NCBI GenBank assembly: GCA_946623755.1
Contig: CAMORK010000003.1
Coordinates: 1-64,000 of the forward strand
DNA from: an uncultured Butyrivibrio sp.
GTDB taxonomy: Bacteria; Bacillota; Clostridia; Lachnospirales; Lachnospiraceae
Direction: 5' to 3'
DNA: 64,000 nucleotides
The notes below the pieces were generated by a model. That model saw only the letters and a program-made list of their open reading frames with translations, made no database searches and had not been told where the DNA came from. Positions 1 to 8,379 of this stretch are shown here, one piece after another; the first letter of the stretch is position 1, and each line of letters begins with the position of its first letter. The position numbers and the translations under genes are program-made.

Positions 1-739
1 TAGAATACTTAACCATCTCTTTAGCCATATCTGTATCACGGATCTGTGATTCAGCAGCTGTTGTGTTTTCAACAACGTTGTCAAGGTTCTTGATTGTGTG
101 TTCAAGTCTGTTCTGCATAGCACCGAGATTAGATCTCTGTGTAGAAACAGCTTTAAGCGCACTCTTAACATTCGTTATTGTGGTAAGAGCATTAGAATGA
201 CTTGTTACACTAATGTTACCTGTTCCAACACCAATTGTATTAGCATCCATCTTGCCAATAGATACTTCAATCTGATTCTTGTCATCAGTCTCTGAGCCAA
301 CCTGGAGCTTTTTACCGGTGAAATCACCATTAAGAAGGTGCTGGTTGTTGAACTCAGTAGCTTCTGCAGTACGATCGATTTCTGATGAAAGTGCATTCAT
401 CTCAGACTGAATATAATCACGATCATCTGCTGTAAGAGTGTCGTTAGCTGCCTTTGTTGCAAGCTCGTTCATTCTCTGAAGCATATCATGAACTTCATTG
501 AGGGCACCTTCTGCTGTCTGAACTGCAGAAATACCATCCTGTGCGTTAGCAGAAGCCTGTGTAAGACCTCTAACCTGACGTCTCATCTTTTCAGAAATTG
601 CAAGACCTGCTGCATCATCTGCTGCTCTGTTGATCTTGTAACCGGATGATAACTTCTCACTTGACTTAGCCTGAATACCAGTTGTGATACCAAGCTGTCT
701 GTTTGCGTTCATTGCTGTGACGTTGTGTTGTACTACCAT
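1..739 (-). CDS. fliC: Flagellin, C-terminus cut off by window edge
   Basis: Subunit of the flagellar filament, exported and polymerised outside the cell. The frame opens with MVVQHNVTAMNANRQLG at 739 and stays open to base 1, so only about 246 residues are visible and the C-terminal D0 helix is missing. The N-terminal helical D0/D1 part (motifs SSGYKINRAADDAAGLAISEK and QDGISAVQTAEGALNEVHDM) is nearly identical to the second flagellin at 2076-2942. The middle has the diverged stretch expected of a short flagellin without large D2/D3 domains. An SD (GGAGG) lies 8 bases before the ATG. It has its own sigma-28-type promoter and a probable CsrA-binding hairpin in its leader. A GT2 gene is divergently transcribed from the same upstream region. 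Confidence 0.95.
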   Translation of the reverse strand, partial: MVVQHNVTAMNANRQLGITTGIQAKSSEKLSSGYKINRAADDAAGLAISEKMRRQVRGLTQASANAQDGISAVQTAEGALNEVHDMLQRMNELATKAANDTLTADDRDYIQSEMNALSSEIDRTAEATEFNNQHLLNGDFTGKKLQVGSETDDKNQIEVSIGKMDANTIGVGTGNISVTSHSNALTTITNVKSALKAVSTQRSNLGAMQNRLEHTIKNLDNVVENTTAAESQIRDTDMAKEMVKYS

Positions 740-764
740 AATTATTCCTCCTTGAATTTGTACG

Positions 765-780
765 GCAGCATCCTTGCTAC
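765..780 (-). promoter_or_regulatory. Candidate CsrA-binding hairpin in flagellin leader
   Basis: Read on the minus strand the leader contains GTAGCA-AGGA-TGCTGC: a six-pair stem (one G-T pair) presenting AGGA in a four-base loop. This is the classic architecture of a high-affinity CsrA site. The sequence CAAGGATGC also resembles the CsrA consensus ACARGGAUGU. It lies 26 bases upstream of the ATG, and the SD itself adds overlapping GGA motifs. csrA and fliW are both in this window. Binding is inferred. Confidence 0.55.
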
Positions 781-848
781 TCGTTTGCTAGTTTTGAAAT
801 GGTCTTTATGCTGGCTAAAAACCATCTCTGTTTTATTTTACATTTATA

Positions 849-875
849 TTATCGTATATAAATCTAAAAACTTAA
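849..875 (-). promoter_or_regulatory. Sigma-28-type promoter of first flagellin
   Basis: Minus-strand TTAAGTTT (868-875), an 11-base spacer and TACGATAA (849-856) match the sigma-28 consensus TAAAGTTT-N11-GCCGATAA at 7 of 8 and 6 of 8 positions. It predicts a leader of about 100 bases ahead of the start at 739. The same layout recurs ahead of the other late flagellar operons in this window. Confidence 0.8.
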
Positions 876-967
876 CCCTATAAATTATTAACAAACTATA
901 AATTTTTTATTTCTGAAATTTTTAGTATAATTAATTTGATTAAGTGTCAAAGAAAGGTAATAAGTAT

Positions 968-1996
968 ATGAAAAAAATCTCTGTCATTATCCCATGTTAC
1001 AATTGTGCGGACATTGTGCAAAGAGCATGGAACTCTTTATATCGACAGACAATTGGTATAGAACAGCTTGAATGTATTTTTGTAGATGATGCTTCCAATG
1101 ATAATAGCGCCACTTGGAACTCCCTTCTAAAAATAGAAGCCGATGCACCAGATTCTGTAATTCTAGTCAAGCTTGATAAAAACATGAGGCAAGGCGGTGC
1201 AAGAAATGCAGCTCTTTCATATGCTTCCGCTAAATATCTCATGTTTTTGGATTCTGATGACGAATTAGTTTCAGATGCATGCGATATACTATACCAAACA
1301 GCAGAAAATACCTCATCTGAAATTACTCAATTTAATCACATTATTCAAGCCGGACATTCAACCCGCATTCAAAAAAATGTACTTAAAAATATCACTTTCT
1401 CTATAAATACTCAAAATGACAGAAACAAGTTCCTTGATGCAACAACCGTAACCTATGGTTGCTGGAACAAGTTATATCTGCTTTCACTTGTCATAGAAAC
1501 TGGTGTAAAGTTTGCCGAGCATGTTGTATATGAAGAGCCTCTTTTTGTTTATCCTCTATTTCTATATGCCAAAAGGATCACTCTAATTACTGACCCGCTA
1601 TACATATACCATATTCACGATAATTCAACTGTAACATCTCAGATTGGGAAAAGACTTCTTGATCACCCTCAAGTACAACTACTCACACTGGAAGACTGTA
1701 TGAGAAGACCTAAACTATTCAACACCTACAGAGCTGTGATTGGAATATACTTTATATGGAGTTACTACTGTGAAACACTATGTTTTGCAGCTCAGCACAA
1801 GGACGCATCATTAAGCCTTGTCTATTTCAGCGAGATGCAAAAAATATGCAAAACTCTCTTTCCTGATTATGAATCATTTCCGCTCTATAATTCGCTAACT
1901 ACTAATGTCAAAAAAGCGTTTGAAACGCTCAGCGAAGAAATCACTTCTCAACAAGAACTGGACCAACTTGTTCAAAGAGTATTTTCTCAATTATAA
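968..1996 (+). CDS. Family 2 glycosyltransferase between the flagellins
   Basis: GT-A fold glycosyltransferase of about 342 residues. It opens with KKISVIIPCYN, followed by the nucleotide-binding DDAS motif near residue 44 and the metal-binding DSDD motif near residue 97, both typical of GT2 enzymes. The ATG at 968 is preferred over an in-frame GTG at 944 because AAAGG lies 10 bases before it and the family sequence begins there. A TATAAT box lies at 926-931, but no good -35 box is visible. It is the only plus-strand gene in the flagellar block and is flanked by the two flagellin genes, which suggests that it transfers sugar to flagellin or builds the flagellin glycan. That role is an inference from position. 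The acceptor and donor cannot be read from the sequence. Confidence 0.9.
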   Translation: MKKISVIIPCYNCADIVQRAWNSLYRQTIGIEQLECIFVDDASNDNSATWNSLLKIEADAPDSVILVKLDKNMRQGGARNAALSYASAKYLMFLDSDDELVSDACDILYQTAENTSSEITQFNHIIQAGHSTRIQKNVLKNITFSINTQNDRNKFLDATTVTYGCWNKLYLLSLVIETGVKFAEHVVYEEPLFVYPLFLYAKRITLITDPLYIYHIHDNSTVTSQIGKRLLDHPQVQLLTLEDCMRRPKLFNTYRAVIGIYFIWSYYCETLCFAAQHKDASLSLVYFSEMQKICKTLFPDYESFPLYNSLTTNVKKAFETLSEEITSQQELDQLVQRVFSQL

Positions 1997-2007
1997 GTAC
2001 TTACTAC

Positions 2008-2040
2008 AAAAGCGTTCTGCATAGGTCACAGAACGCTTTT
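2008..2040. terminator. Bidirectional intrinsic terminator
   Basis: A perfect 12-pair stem (AAAAGCGTTCTG / CAGAACGCTTTT) lies between the converging GT2 and second flagellin genes. It ends in T runs on both strands, so it can stop transcripts from either side. Confidence 0.9.
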
Positions 2041-2075
2041 TGTTCTTCATATGATCATTAAATATTTTCTATCTG

Positions 2076-2942
2076 TTACTGCAGAAGTGAAAGCACACCC
2101 TGATTGGTCTGATTTGCTTGGGCCAGCATTGACTGCCCTGCCTGTGCAAGAATATTATTGTTGGAATATCTAACCATCTCTTCAGCCATATCAGTATCAC
2201 GAATCTGTGATTCAGCAGCCTGAGTATTCTCAACAACGTTATCCAGATTCTTAATTGTATGCTCAAGTCTGTTCTGAAGTGCACCAAGGTCAGCTCTCTG
2301 TTTTGAGATCTTTACAAGGGCAGTTTTAATATTATTGATAGCAGCCTTGGCAAGTGAGTGTGACATGACACTAATCTGATCAGTCTCATCTCCAACCGGT
2401 GCTGTAGCATCCGTCTGTTCTTTGGCAGCTACACCTATCTTACCTGCTGAAAGAGACTCAATATTAATTTCAATTTCATTAGCTGATGACGTTTCCGATC
2501 CAACCTGAAGCTTCTTACCTGTAAATGTGCCATTAAGCAAATACTGATTGTTAAACTCTGTAGCCTCAGCAGTACGTGTGATCTCGCTGGAAAGAGCAGC
2601 CACTTCTGACTGGATGTAGCTTCTATCATCAATTGTGAGAGTATCATTTGCAGCTTTAACTGCCAACTCATTCATCCTCTGAAGCATATCATGAACTTCA
2701 TTGAGGGCGCCTTCAGCTGTCTGCACTGCAGAAATACCATCCTGCGCATTAGCAGACGCCTGTGTAAGACCTCTTACCTGTCTTCTCATTTTTTCGGAAA
2801 TTGCAAGGCCTGCTGCATCATCAGCTGCACGATTTATTTTATAACCGGAAGAGAGTTTCTCACTAGATTTAGCCTGGACATTAGTTGTGATACCAAGCTG
2901 TCTGTTTGCGTTCATTGCTGTGACGTTGTGTTGTACTACCAT
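2076..2942 (-). CDS. fliC: Flagellin, complete
   Basis: Filament subunit of 288 residues, a short flagellin made of little more than the D0 and D1 domains. The N-terminus MVVQHNVTAMNANRQLG and the C-terminus, with AQAGQSMLAQANQTNQGVLS, are the paired D0 helices. LEHTIKNLDNVVENTQAAES marks the C-terminal D1 helix. GGAGG precedes the ATG. The protein is very close to the partial flagellin at the window start, differing mostly in residues 150-200, so the two may be alternative or mixed filament subunits. It is monocistronic: a sigma-28-type promoter lies upstream and a bidirectional terminator downstream. The leader is rich in GGA triplets but I see no clean CsrA hairpin like that of the first flagellin. 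Confidence 0.97.
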   Translation of the reverse strand: MVVQHNVTAMNANRQLGITTNVQAKSSEKLSSGYKINRAADDAAGLAISEKMRRQVRGLTQASANAQDGISAVQTAEGALNEVHDMLQRMNELAVKAANDTLTIDDRSYIQSEVAALSSEITRTAEATEFNNQYLLNGTFTGKKLQVGSETSSANEIEINIESLSAGKIGVAAKEQTDATAPVGDETDQISVMSHSLAKAAINNIKTALVKISKQRADLGALQNRLEHTIKNLDNVVENTQAAESQIRDTDMAEEMVRYSNNNILAQAGQSMLAQANQTNQGVLSLLQ

Positions 2943-3053
2943 ATCTTAATCCTCCATGAACGGGGCCCGCTTCCCTGCTGCCTATCCTTCTTTTATTGTG
3001 CAGCTTTCGCGGAGTCCCTTCCATGGCTGCTTTTGATTTGGTTTACACTAATA

Positions 3054-3080
3054 ATATCGGCATTGATCCTTTCTTCTTAA
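3054..3080 (-). promoter_or_regulatory. Sigma-28-type promoter of second flagellin
   Basis: Minus-strand TTAAGAAG (3073-3080), an 11-base spacer and GCCGATAT (3054-3061). The -10 box matches the sigma-28 consensus at 7 of 8 positions. The predicted leader is about 105 bases. Confidence 0.8.
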
Positions 3081-3157
3081 CCCCTATTGAAGCATTTTTT
3101 CATATTTTTTTGTGCTTTTGAAACTTTTTTCATTTTTTTATTTTTAACTATAAAGAA

Positions 3158-3196
3158 AAAAGGATTTGATGCCGATAAATAGGCTCAAATCCTTTT
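3158..3196 (-). terminator. Terminator of flaG-fliD-fliS-fliT-like operon
   Basis: A perfect 12-pair stem (AAAAGGATTTGA / TCAAATCCTTTT) with a 15-base loop lies 24 bases after the stop of the last operon gene. The minus strand continues with TTTTC TTTA. The loop contains GCCGATAA on the plus strand, which is discussed under findings. Confidence 0.8.
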
Positions 3197-3219
3197 GTGT
3201 ATATTTTTTATACAATTCT

Positions 3220-3699
3220 TTAATTCTTTTTGTCCATGAACTGAGGCGGAATGTTTTTAAAGTTATTCATGGTCTGATAATAATTAAATGCCGCTGCCGA
3301 AGAGCTTCTGCTATGATTCATATCCTGCCTCTGGATACTAAAAAAGTCCTCTGCCAGCTTTTTGTTCCTTCGCTCCTGAACCTCCAATGATGCACTAAGG
3401 TCAGTTATATCATGTATCAGCCCCTGCATACGCTTAATCTGTTCTGCATATAGTTCCTTATGGTCACCAATCTCTTTTTTAACATTGTCGAAGAGCGTTT
3501 GAAAGCCATCATCAAGCGAACTAAGCTGATCGATGTACTCACCTTTCCTGTCAAGAGTCTCATCAAATGTATTCAAAGTATCATCAGAAGGATTAGTAAG
3601 AATTTCTTTTTGCTTTATATTCTCTTTTTCAATCTTACTCATCACTTCAAGTTTTTTGACAAGGCTCTCCTCAAGCATATCCAAACTTGCTGATACCAT
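3220..3699 (-). CDS. FliT/FlgN-like flagellar export chaperone
   Basis: Small, charged, largely helical protein of 159 residues with no membrane segment. It lies 12 bases after fliS at the end of the fliD operon, the usual place of fliT. The long amphipathic helices between residues 10 and 120 suit a FliT- or FlgN-type chaperone that escorts FliD or hook-associated proteins to the export gate. The N-terminus MVSASLDMLEESL is preceded by GGAGG. FliT is very weakly conserved, so the assignment rests on size, predicted helical character and position more than on motifs. The last ~30 residues (from SRSSSAAAF) look like an unstructured tail. Confidence 0.6.
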   Translation of the reverse strand: MVSASLDMLEESLVKKLEVMSKIEKENIKQKEILTNPSDDTLNTFDETLDRKGEYIDQLSSLDDGFQTLFDNVKKEIGDHKELYAEQIKRMQGLIHDITDLSASLEVQERRNKKLAEDFFSIQRQDMNHSRSSSAAAFNYYQTMNNFKNIPPQFMDKKN

Positions 3700-3711
3700 G
3701 CTGCCTCCTAA

Positions 3712-4113
3712 TTACGCATCCTTGACCATTATGTGGTTTGCTTTCATTACTTCTACCCAATTGTCTCTGATTGCGTGCATGTGTCCATTGACTTCTGCGA
3801 TAATTTCTCTGTCTTTAGATATATTGGCCTCAACCAGACGTCTGTAAATATAAGAATACATATTCTCAAAGTCCTGTGCAACAGAATACTTCATGTCAAG
3901 GGTATTTCTAAGATATTCTATTATTCTCTCAGTTTTCATTATATGCTGATGAGCCTTCCCCAGATCATTTTTCTCTATGGCAAAATCAGCGATGTTAAGG
4001 AACTTGATAGCCCCATCATACAACATCAGCGTGAGCTCCGGACCACTTGCTGACATAACCTTGTTATTCTTATACTGCGCATACGCTTGCTGCTGTGGTG
4101 AAAGTACTGGCAT
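3712..4113 (-). CDS. fliS: Flagellin export chaperone FliS
   Basis: Cytoplasmic chaperone that binds the flagellin C-terminus and prevents early polymerisation. At 133 residues it has the normal family length. Diagnostic features are the N-terminal YAQYKNNKVMSASGPELTLML segment, LYDGAIKFL at residues 32-40, and the following four-helix-bundle pattern with RIIEYLRNTLDMKYSVA. The SD AAAGGGAG precedes the ATG. It follows fliD at 49 bases and precedes the fliT-like gene at 12 bases, so the three should be co-transcribed from the promoter ahead of flaG. In Bacillus FliS also interacts with FliW. Whether it does so here cannot be read from the sequence. Confidence 0.95.
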   Translation of the reverse strand: MPVLSPQQQAYAQYKNNKVMSASGPELTLMLYDGAIKFLNIADFAIEKNDLGKAHQHIMKTERIIEYLRNTLDMKYSVAQDFENMYSYIYRRLVEANISKDREIIAEVNGHMHAIRDNWVEVMKANHIMVKDA

Positions 4114-4162
4114 AAGTAATCTCCCTTTACTCTACTTTTCATGTGTCATTGTTGCCTATAAC

Positions 4163-5713
4163 TTAGCCTCCGCCTCCAAAGAAACTTGACAGTGATCCGC
4201 TGGATGAATTGATCTTAGCAAGTGCCGTCTCCATCGTTGAAAACTTCTTGTATAATTTGTCCTGAGCGGCCTCTAATGCACTCTGTGCATCTGATATCTT
4301 GGTATTGTAGGCACTATATTGCGAAGCCATCAGCTTGTCTTCATAAATTGTGAAAGAGCTGCTGTACTCAGTACCTTTCATAAGATCACCAAGCTTGCTG
4401 TAAAGATTTCTTGAGAGCTGGCTAAAGAAGTTCTGAACCGCATCCGGATCTGTAGATATCATCTTGTTAAGGATATCTGTATTGCCACTGGTGGTTGAAT
4501 CATCCGGATCGCCATCAATGTGCAGCAAATCTCTCTCATTTTCGCTGGTTGAAAAATAACTGCCTGTAGATATTCCAAACTTCGCAAGAGAAAAACTCTG
4601 AGTAGTACCATCCTTCATTTTAATATCAATAGAAGAGTTCATAATATCTCTTAAGGCGCCTTTGACAGTTGATATCGTCTCATCCCCGGATAAAAGCCCT
4701 GACTTAATCTTGTCTTCCCACTCTTCAACTTCCTTCTCACCCATCGCTTCTTTTTCATCGTCGGTGAGCATCTTGTACTTACTAGCCTTATCTGCATTAT
4801 AAAGAGTTGCATACTCTTTCATCAGATCATTGTATTCCGATATAAGTTTCTTGATGCCATCATAGATACCACTGGTATCCTGTTTGGTTGTCAAAGTTAT
4901 TCCACTTGCAATCTCATTGGCTGTAATAGTGAGACCGTTTACTTCAAATGTATTAGACTCCGAAGTATACTTTACTCCGTTTAGTGTTATCTTAGCACTT
5001 GATCCGGCTATATAGTTAGAGCTATCCGCTTCTGATGAGCCACTTAGTGCAAACCCCAATGCATTCATAGCTGCAGAAGACTCGCCATCACTTACCAAAT
5101 GGAATGCAGCTTTTGCCCCCTCTGTCTGGGCTGAAACATAGAATCTGCCGTTGTTCCCATCAAAATTGAAATTGAGACTTGTTCCACTCTCTGAGGACTT
5201 TGCACTTTTTAATTTTGCAAGAACACTATCAATTGTATCGGTTGCTGCAACATCAACTTCAATTGTATCAGTTTCGCTATCGCCAATAGAAAACTTGAGT
5301 TTTCCGCCTTCCGAAAGCCCCAGTTCCTTCATTGTAGTACTGGATTTGGCACCATCGCCTCCTGATGTCTTAACTTCTTTTCCTGTCAGATATGCAGCCT
5401 TAGCCAAACTGGTAATATCCAAAGTCTGGGTTGCATTCATGGCATTTTCACCAGTAACAACCGAAACCGCGTTTGAATTTGAAGCTGAAGTTGTTTTCTT
5501 TGTATAAGCACTTGAAAAACGCATGGTACTAAGAGCGCCATTATAAAATGCAACCGTCTTCTTATTTAGCTCTTTCCACTTATCCTGTCTCCAAGTTAGT
5601 TTCTTCTGATCAGCTTTTGCTGTATCAAGCCTGTCCTGTTTAGTCTGTGTCAGCGCAGTAATGATACTCTCAGTATCCAGTCCTGAGTTCATTCCCGTAA
5701 TTCGTATAGGCAT
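4163..5713 (-). CDS. fliD: Filament cap protein FliD
   Basis: Forms the cap at the filament tip that folds incoming flagellin. It has 516 residues, a common length for FliD. The N-terminus MPIRITGMNSGLDTESII is diagnostic, followed by the coiled D0/D1 helices (KADQKKLTWRQDKWKELNKK). Serine/threonine-rich D2/D3 domains occupy roughly residues 60-290, and the C-terminal helical part ends in a serine- and glycine-rich tail. GGAG lies 7-8 bases before the ATG. It is preceded by flaG with a 98-base gap that holds only a small imperfect hairpin. It is the likely second gene of flaG-fliD-fliS-fliT. Confidence 0.95.
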   Translation of the reverse strand: MPIRITGMNSGLDTESIITALTQTKQDRLDTAKADQKKLTWRQDKWKELNKKTVAFYNGALSTMRFSSAYTKKTTSASNSNAVSVVTGENAMNATQTLDITSLAKAAYLTGKEVKTSGGDGAKSSTTMKELGLSEGGKLKFSIGDSETDTIEVDVAATDTIDSVLAKLKSAKSSESGTSLNFNFDGNNGRFYVSAQTEGAKAAFHLVSDGESSAAMNALGFALSGSSEADSSNYIAGSSAKITLNGVKYTSESNTFEVNGLTITANEIASGITLTTKQDTSGIYDGIKKLISEYNDLMKEYATLYNADKASKYKMLTDDEKEAMGEKEVEEWEDKIKSGLLSGDETISTVKGALRDIMNSSIDIKMKDGTTQSFSLAKFGISTGSYFSTSENERDLLHIDGDPDDSTTSGNTDILNKMISTDPDAVQNFFSQLSRNLYSKLGDLMKGTEYSSSFTIYEDKLMASQYSAYNTKISDAQSALEAAQDKLYKKFSTMETALAKINSSSGSLSSFFGGGG

Positions 5714-5811
5714 AGTGTTTCTCCTTTCTCAATCCGTGAGCTTGTTACATTGACGTCCCTGTCGCACCAAATCCATTGGCGCACAAATTTCCTATGTCAT
5801 CTGTTCTTCTA

Positions 5812-6282
5812 TTATCTCTTTTCATCCACCATGATACCGGCAATTTCCCAAACCTTGGCAATCATGTCCAGAGTCTCATCGGGTGGGAATTCCTTGATGA
5901 CCTTCTTGGTCTCCTTGTCTACCATCTTGATAGTCACACGATTTGTCTTATCATGGATTCCGAAGACAGCTTCAGCATTGGACTTAACGTTCTTGGTCAT
6001 CTCAGAAATAGCTTTTCTGATCTTCTCGTTGTCCTCCTGAATCTGTTCCTCAGTAGCTACAATCCTCTCCTGCGACTGCTTAAAGGTCTGTGTTCCACCC
6101 TGGGCATCATGACCTGAATCTGCAGAATTGTCAGCAGCTTCAACCTTAAGATCTATGGCAGGAGCTGCTTCCTGATTCACAATTTCAGACTGTGTCTGAC
6201 TCTGTTCCTGTACCTGTGTTCTTACCTGTGGCTGAGTCTGCTGAATCAGCGGACTAAAGCCGTTAATAGCATCCATTCCCAT
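5812..6282 (-). CDS. flaG: FlaG family flagellar protein
   Basis: FlaG-family protein of 156 residues. The N-terminal half (to about residue 85) is glutamine-rich and low in complexity. The C-terminal half carries the family signature: the FGIHDKTNRVTIKMVD strand, then VIKEFPPDETLDMIAKVWE. FlaG is linked to filament length or assembly in several bacteria, but its mechanism is not settled. GGAGG lies 11 bases before the ATG at 6282. It is the first gene of the fliD operon and is driven by the sigma-28-type promoter at 6391-6417. Confidence 0.92.
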   Translation of the reverse strand: MGMDAINGFSPLIQQTQPQVRTQVQEQSQTQSEIVNQEAAPAIDLKVEAADNSADSGHDAQGGTQTFKQSQERIVATEEQIQEDNEKIRKAISEMTKNVKSNAEAVFGIHDKTNRVTIKMVDKETKKVIKEFPPDETLDMIAKVWEIAGIMVDEKR

Positions 6283-6390
6283 AATCTTATACCTCCATGA
6301 CCTCCGTGTCCGAGCCGGGTATCAACGCGTCCTATAGTTACCTTTTTTGCATCAAAAAACAAACTGTTTGTACACGATTTCTTATCCTTT

Positions 6391-6417
6391 ATATCGGTAA
6401 TGAAGATTATAACTTTA
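6391..6417 (-). promoter_or_regulatory. Sigma-28-type promoter of flaG operon
   Basis: Minus-strand TAAAGTTA (6410-6417), an 11-base spacer and ACCGATAT (6391-6398): 7 of 8 and 6 of 8 matches to the sigma-28 boxes with exact spacing. It lies about 110 bases ahead of flaG. Confidence 0.85.
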
Positions 6418-6465
6418 TGTTTTTGGACTCCAAAAAAGAAGAATTAATAAAAATTTTAGAATTTA

Positions 6466-8286
6466 TCACAATAGATTTCTTAAATAAGTAGCAACATTCC
6501 TATAGGTTATATTATCATCTACACATTTATCAGGGCCATTGTAAAGAATGTATTTTCCTGTTATTTTGCCGTATTTTCTTTCAGTGGCGCTGCAGAAATC
6601 CTCTCGTTTTAAATGCTTAGCCTGATTCGGATTGCTTTGACCACTATGCTTTATTTCATAAACCTCGCAGGTATTGGCTGTGATATCATAGATGACCATA
6701 TCAAACTCACCAACATTAAACTGTAGCTTAAACACCTTTTTTGACTTGGGAAGAGTTTTCTTAGTCTCCAGGAACACTGTATCCTCAAGCATGATTCCCT
6801 TTACATCATCCAGTATCTTGTGTGCAATAAGAACTTTATCTTTTTCTCCAAGCTCTTTGAATTCCTTAGAGCGGATCAGAGAGTACACTAAGGCTTCTGC
6901 CTGGCAGTACCTCATACCCGGCTGAGTAAAGATTATGCGACTCATTTCTTCTTCAGACGACATTGATAGAGACTCTACATCTGCATATTCAATGAGATCA
7001 AGCGCTTCAAGATATTCTCTGATCTCTTCCGCTGCAGCCTGAGACACCGTTGTCCTCAGCTCCTCTTTTTCTCTTATTCCAAGTATCTTCTTGAGTTTAT
7101 TCATAACATCTGTTATGTCTATATCATCCAATGCATCTGTTCTACTCTTCTCATCTGATGCAGACCTAAGCATCTGAGCTGCGGATCTTAAGTCTCTGGA
7201 AATAAACCTCTTTAGGATAATCTCCTTGGTGAATTCATGATTCATATCCTGCACTATACGATTTATTGCGTTAGTCAGCTCATCTGCTTCATATAGTTTT
7301 TTCAGGTGCCTAAAATGACCACCTCCTTCATAAAAGCTAAGTGAATGCTGAATATTTTTACATATTGCTGTATCAATATATCTCCGTGTACTTTCATCAT
7401 CCCTGAATGAGGCCTCCTCTGAATTAACCTCGTTATCTTCAAATCTAAGTTCCCCCGCCTTAAGAGTCCCTCCATATCTGATATAATCATCTACACTGTC
7501 GATTTTCAAAAGTCTGGCATGTTCTCTAAATGGAATGAAAGTTGTATGTACTGTTACTGTCCTGTCGTAAAGTTCCTCGTTAGCTGCAAAATATAATCCC
7601 AAAGAATCTGTTCCGGATAATATGATCTTCATTCCTGTTGCAGCATAAACATCAGAAAACAAAGATGCTGAGTCTATGAAATCACTGATAAGCGTTACCT
7701 CATCGATGAATATGTACCTAAATCCATGTCTTCGCAATTGCTTAAGATCTTTGTTGACATCAGCAATGGTGTCTGTCGGCTTCGCTTTTATATATACAGT
7801 CTTTGAGAATTCACTCTCATTCATGCTGAAGATGAGCTGCTTTACCAAAGTAGTTTTGCCTGTTCGTCTAAGCCCAAATAAAAGACATATCTTATCCTGA
7901 ACTCCACCATGAAGATATTTATCGAGGACATCATAGCACTCTCGCTTTTCAAAACCATCAACTACAGAAACCAGGTCATATAGCTCCTCGCCATATATGA
8001 CATTGGTCTTAAGATCAAGGTCCTCATTAACTTCATTAGTCCCTACAGCATGCTTTTCAATTTCCTTAGCAAATGTTCTTAGCCTTTTTTCCAGTTCCCT
8101 TCGGCGTTCAATTTGCTCTTTTAACTCTCGTGCTTCCAGTTCAGAAACTATATCATAGTGTCTTTTACCATTAGTGTCCTTCCACTGATGATAATAGTAA
8201 TAGGTATTATTAATCTTTTTCTTGCTTATTCCCCCTTTGGGGAGCCCCTCTATTTCTGCCTGTAAATTTCGTATTTGTTCGTTCAT
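6466..8286 (-). CDS. AAA ATPase with DUF6788-like head and nuclease-like tail
   Basis: Predicted ATP-binding protein of 606 residues in three parts. Residues 1-80 hold a small domain with PKGGISKKKINNTYYYYHQW followed by a charged helix rich in E and R, resembling DUF6788-type heads. An AAA-type P-loop domain follows, with GLRRTGKTT near residue 138 and the Walker B strand YIFIDEV near residue 190. The C-terminal domain, related to DUF4143, ends in GEFDMVIYD...CEVYEIKHS, a PD-(D/E)XK-like metal site. The ATG at 8286 is chosen over the in-frame GTG at 8295 because AGGTG sits 6 bases before it. The family is common in accessory DNA of anaerobes and its biological role is unknown. Just upstream lie three copies of ATGGGTTA. 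It has no obvious link to motility although it lies between flagellar operons. Confidence 0.8.
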   Translation of the reverse strand: MNEQIRNLQAEIEGLPKGGISKKKINNTYYYYHQWKDTNGKRHYDIVSELEARELKEQIERRRELEKRLRTFAKEIEKHAVGTNEVNEDLDLKTNVIYGEELYDLVSVVDGFEKRECYDVLDKYLHGGVQDKICLLFGLRRTGKTTLVKQLIFSMNESEFSKTVYIKAKPTDTIADVNKDLKQLRRHGFRYIFIDEVTLISDFIDSASLFSDVYAATGMKIILSGTDSLGLYFAANEELYDRTVTVHTTFIPFREHARLLKIDSVDDYIRYGGTLKAGELRFEDNEVNSEEASFRDDESTRRYIDTAICKNIQHSLSFYEGGGHFRHLKKLYEADELTNAINRIVQDMNHEFTKEIILKRFISRDLRSAAQMLRSASDEKSRTDALDDIDITDVMNKLKKILGIREKEELRTTVSQAAAEEIREYLEALDLIEYADVESLSMSSEEEMSRIIFTQPGMRYCQAEALVYSLIRSKEFKELGEKDKVLIAHKILDDVKGIMLEDTVFLETKKTLPKSKKVFKLQFNVGEFDMVIYDITANTCEVYEIKHSGQSNPNQAKHLKREDFCSATERKYGKITGKYILYNGPDKCVDDNITYRNVATYLRNLL

Positions 8287-8327
8287 ACTGTTCACCTGCT
8301 TTTCATGACCATTGTTACAATATTATT

Positions 8328-8371
8328 TTAACCCATTTTATCCCTTTAGTCCATGGGTTAGAATGGGTTAA
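8328..8371. repeat. Three ATGGGTTA repeats ahead of ATPase gene
   Basis: The octamer ATGGGTTA occurs at 8353-8360 and 8363-8370 (10 bases apart, one helical turn) and inverted at 8329-8336. The outer copies form a perfect 10-base inverted repeat, TTAACCCATT / AATGGGTTAA. The block lies 42-85 bases ahead of the ATPase start and looks like an operator array. The binding protein is unknown. Confidence 0.6.
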
Positions 8372-8379
8372 CTCGTTAA

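Noticed and set aside
2691..3080. Plus-strand open frame of 129 codons across the second flagellin start
   Set aside because: It is the shadow of the flagellin 5' end and its promoter region. It has no SD and reads as an unlikely Cys-rich sequence.
5151..5507. Plus-strand open frame of 118 codons within fliD
   Set aside because: It lies wholly inside fliD in the opposite direction. Its composition mirrors the Ser/Thr-rich fliD codons.
6419..6436. TTTTTGG-ACT-CCAAAAA hairpin next to the flaG promoter
   Set aside because: The stem is AT-rich with a three-base loop and has no proper T tract after it, so a terminator call for the ATPase gene is not supported.
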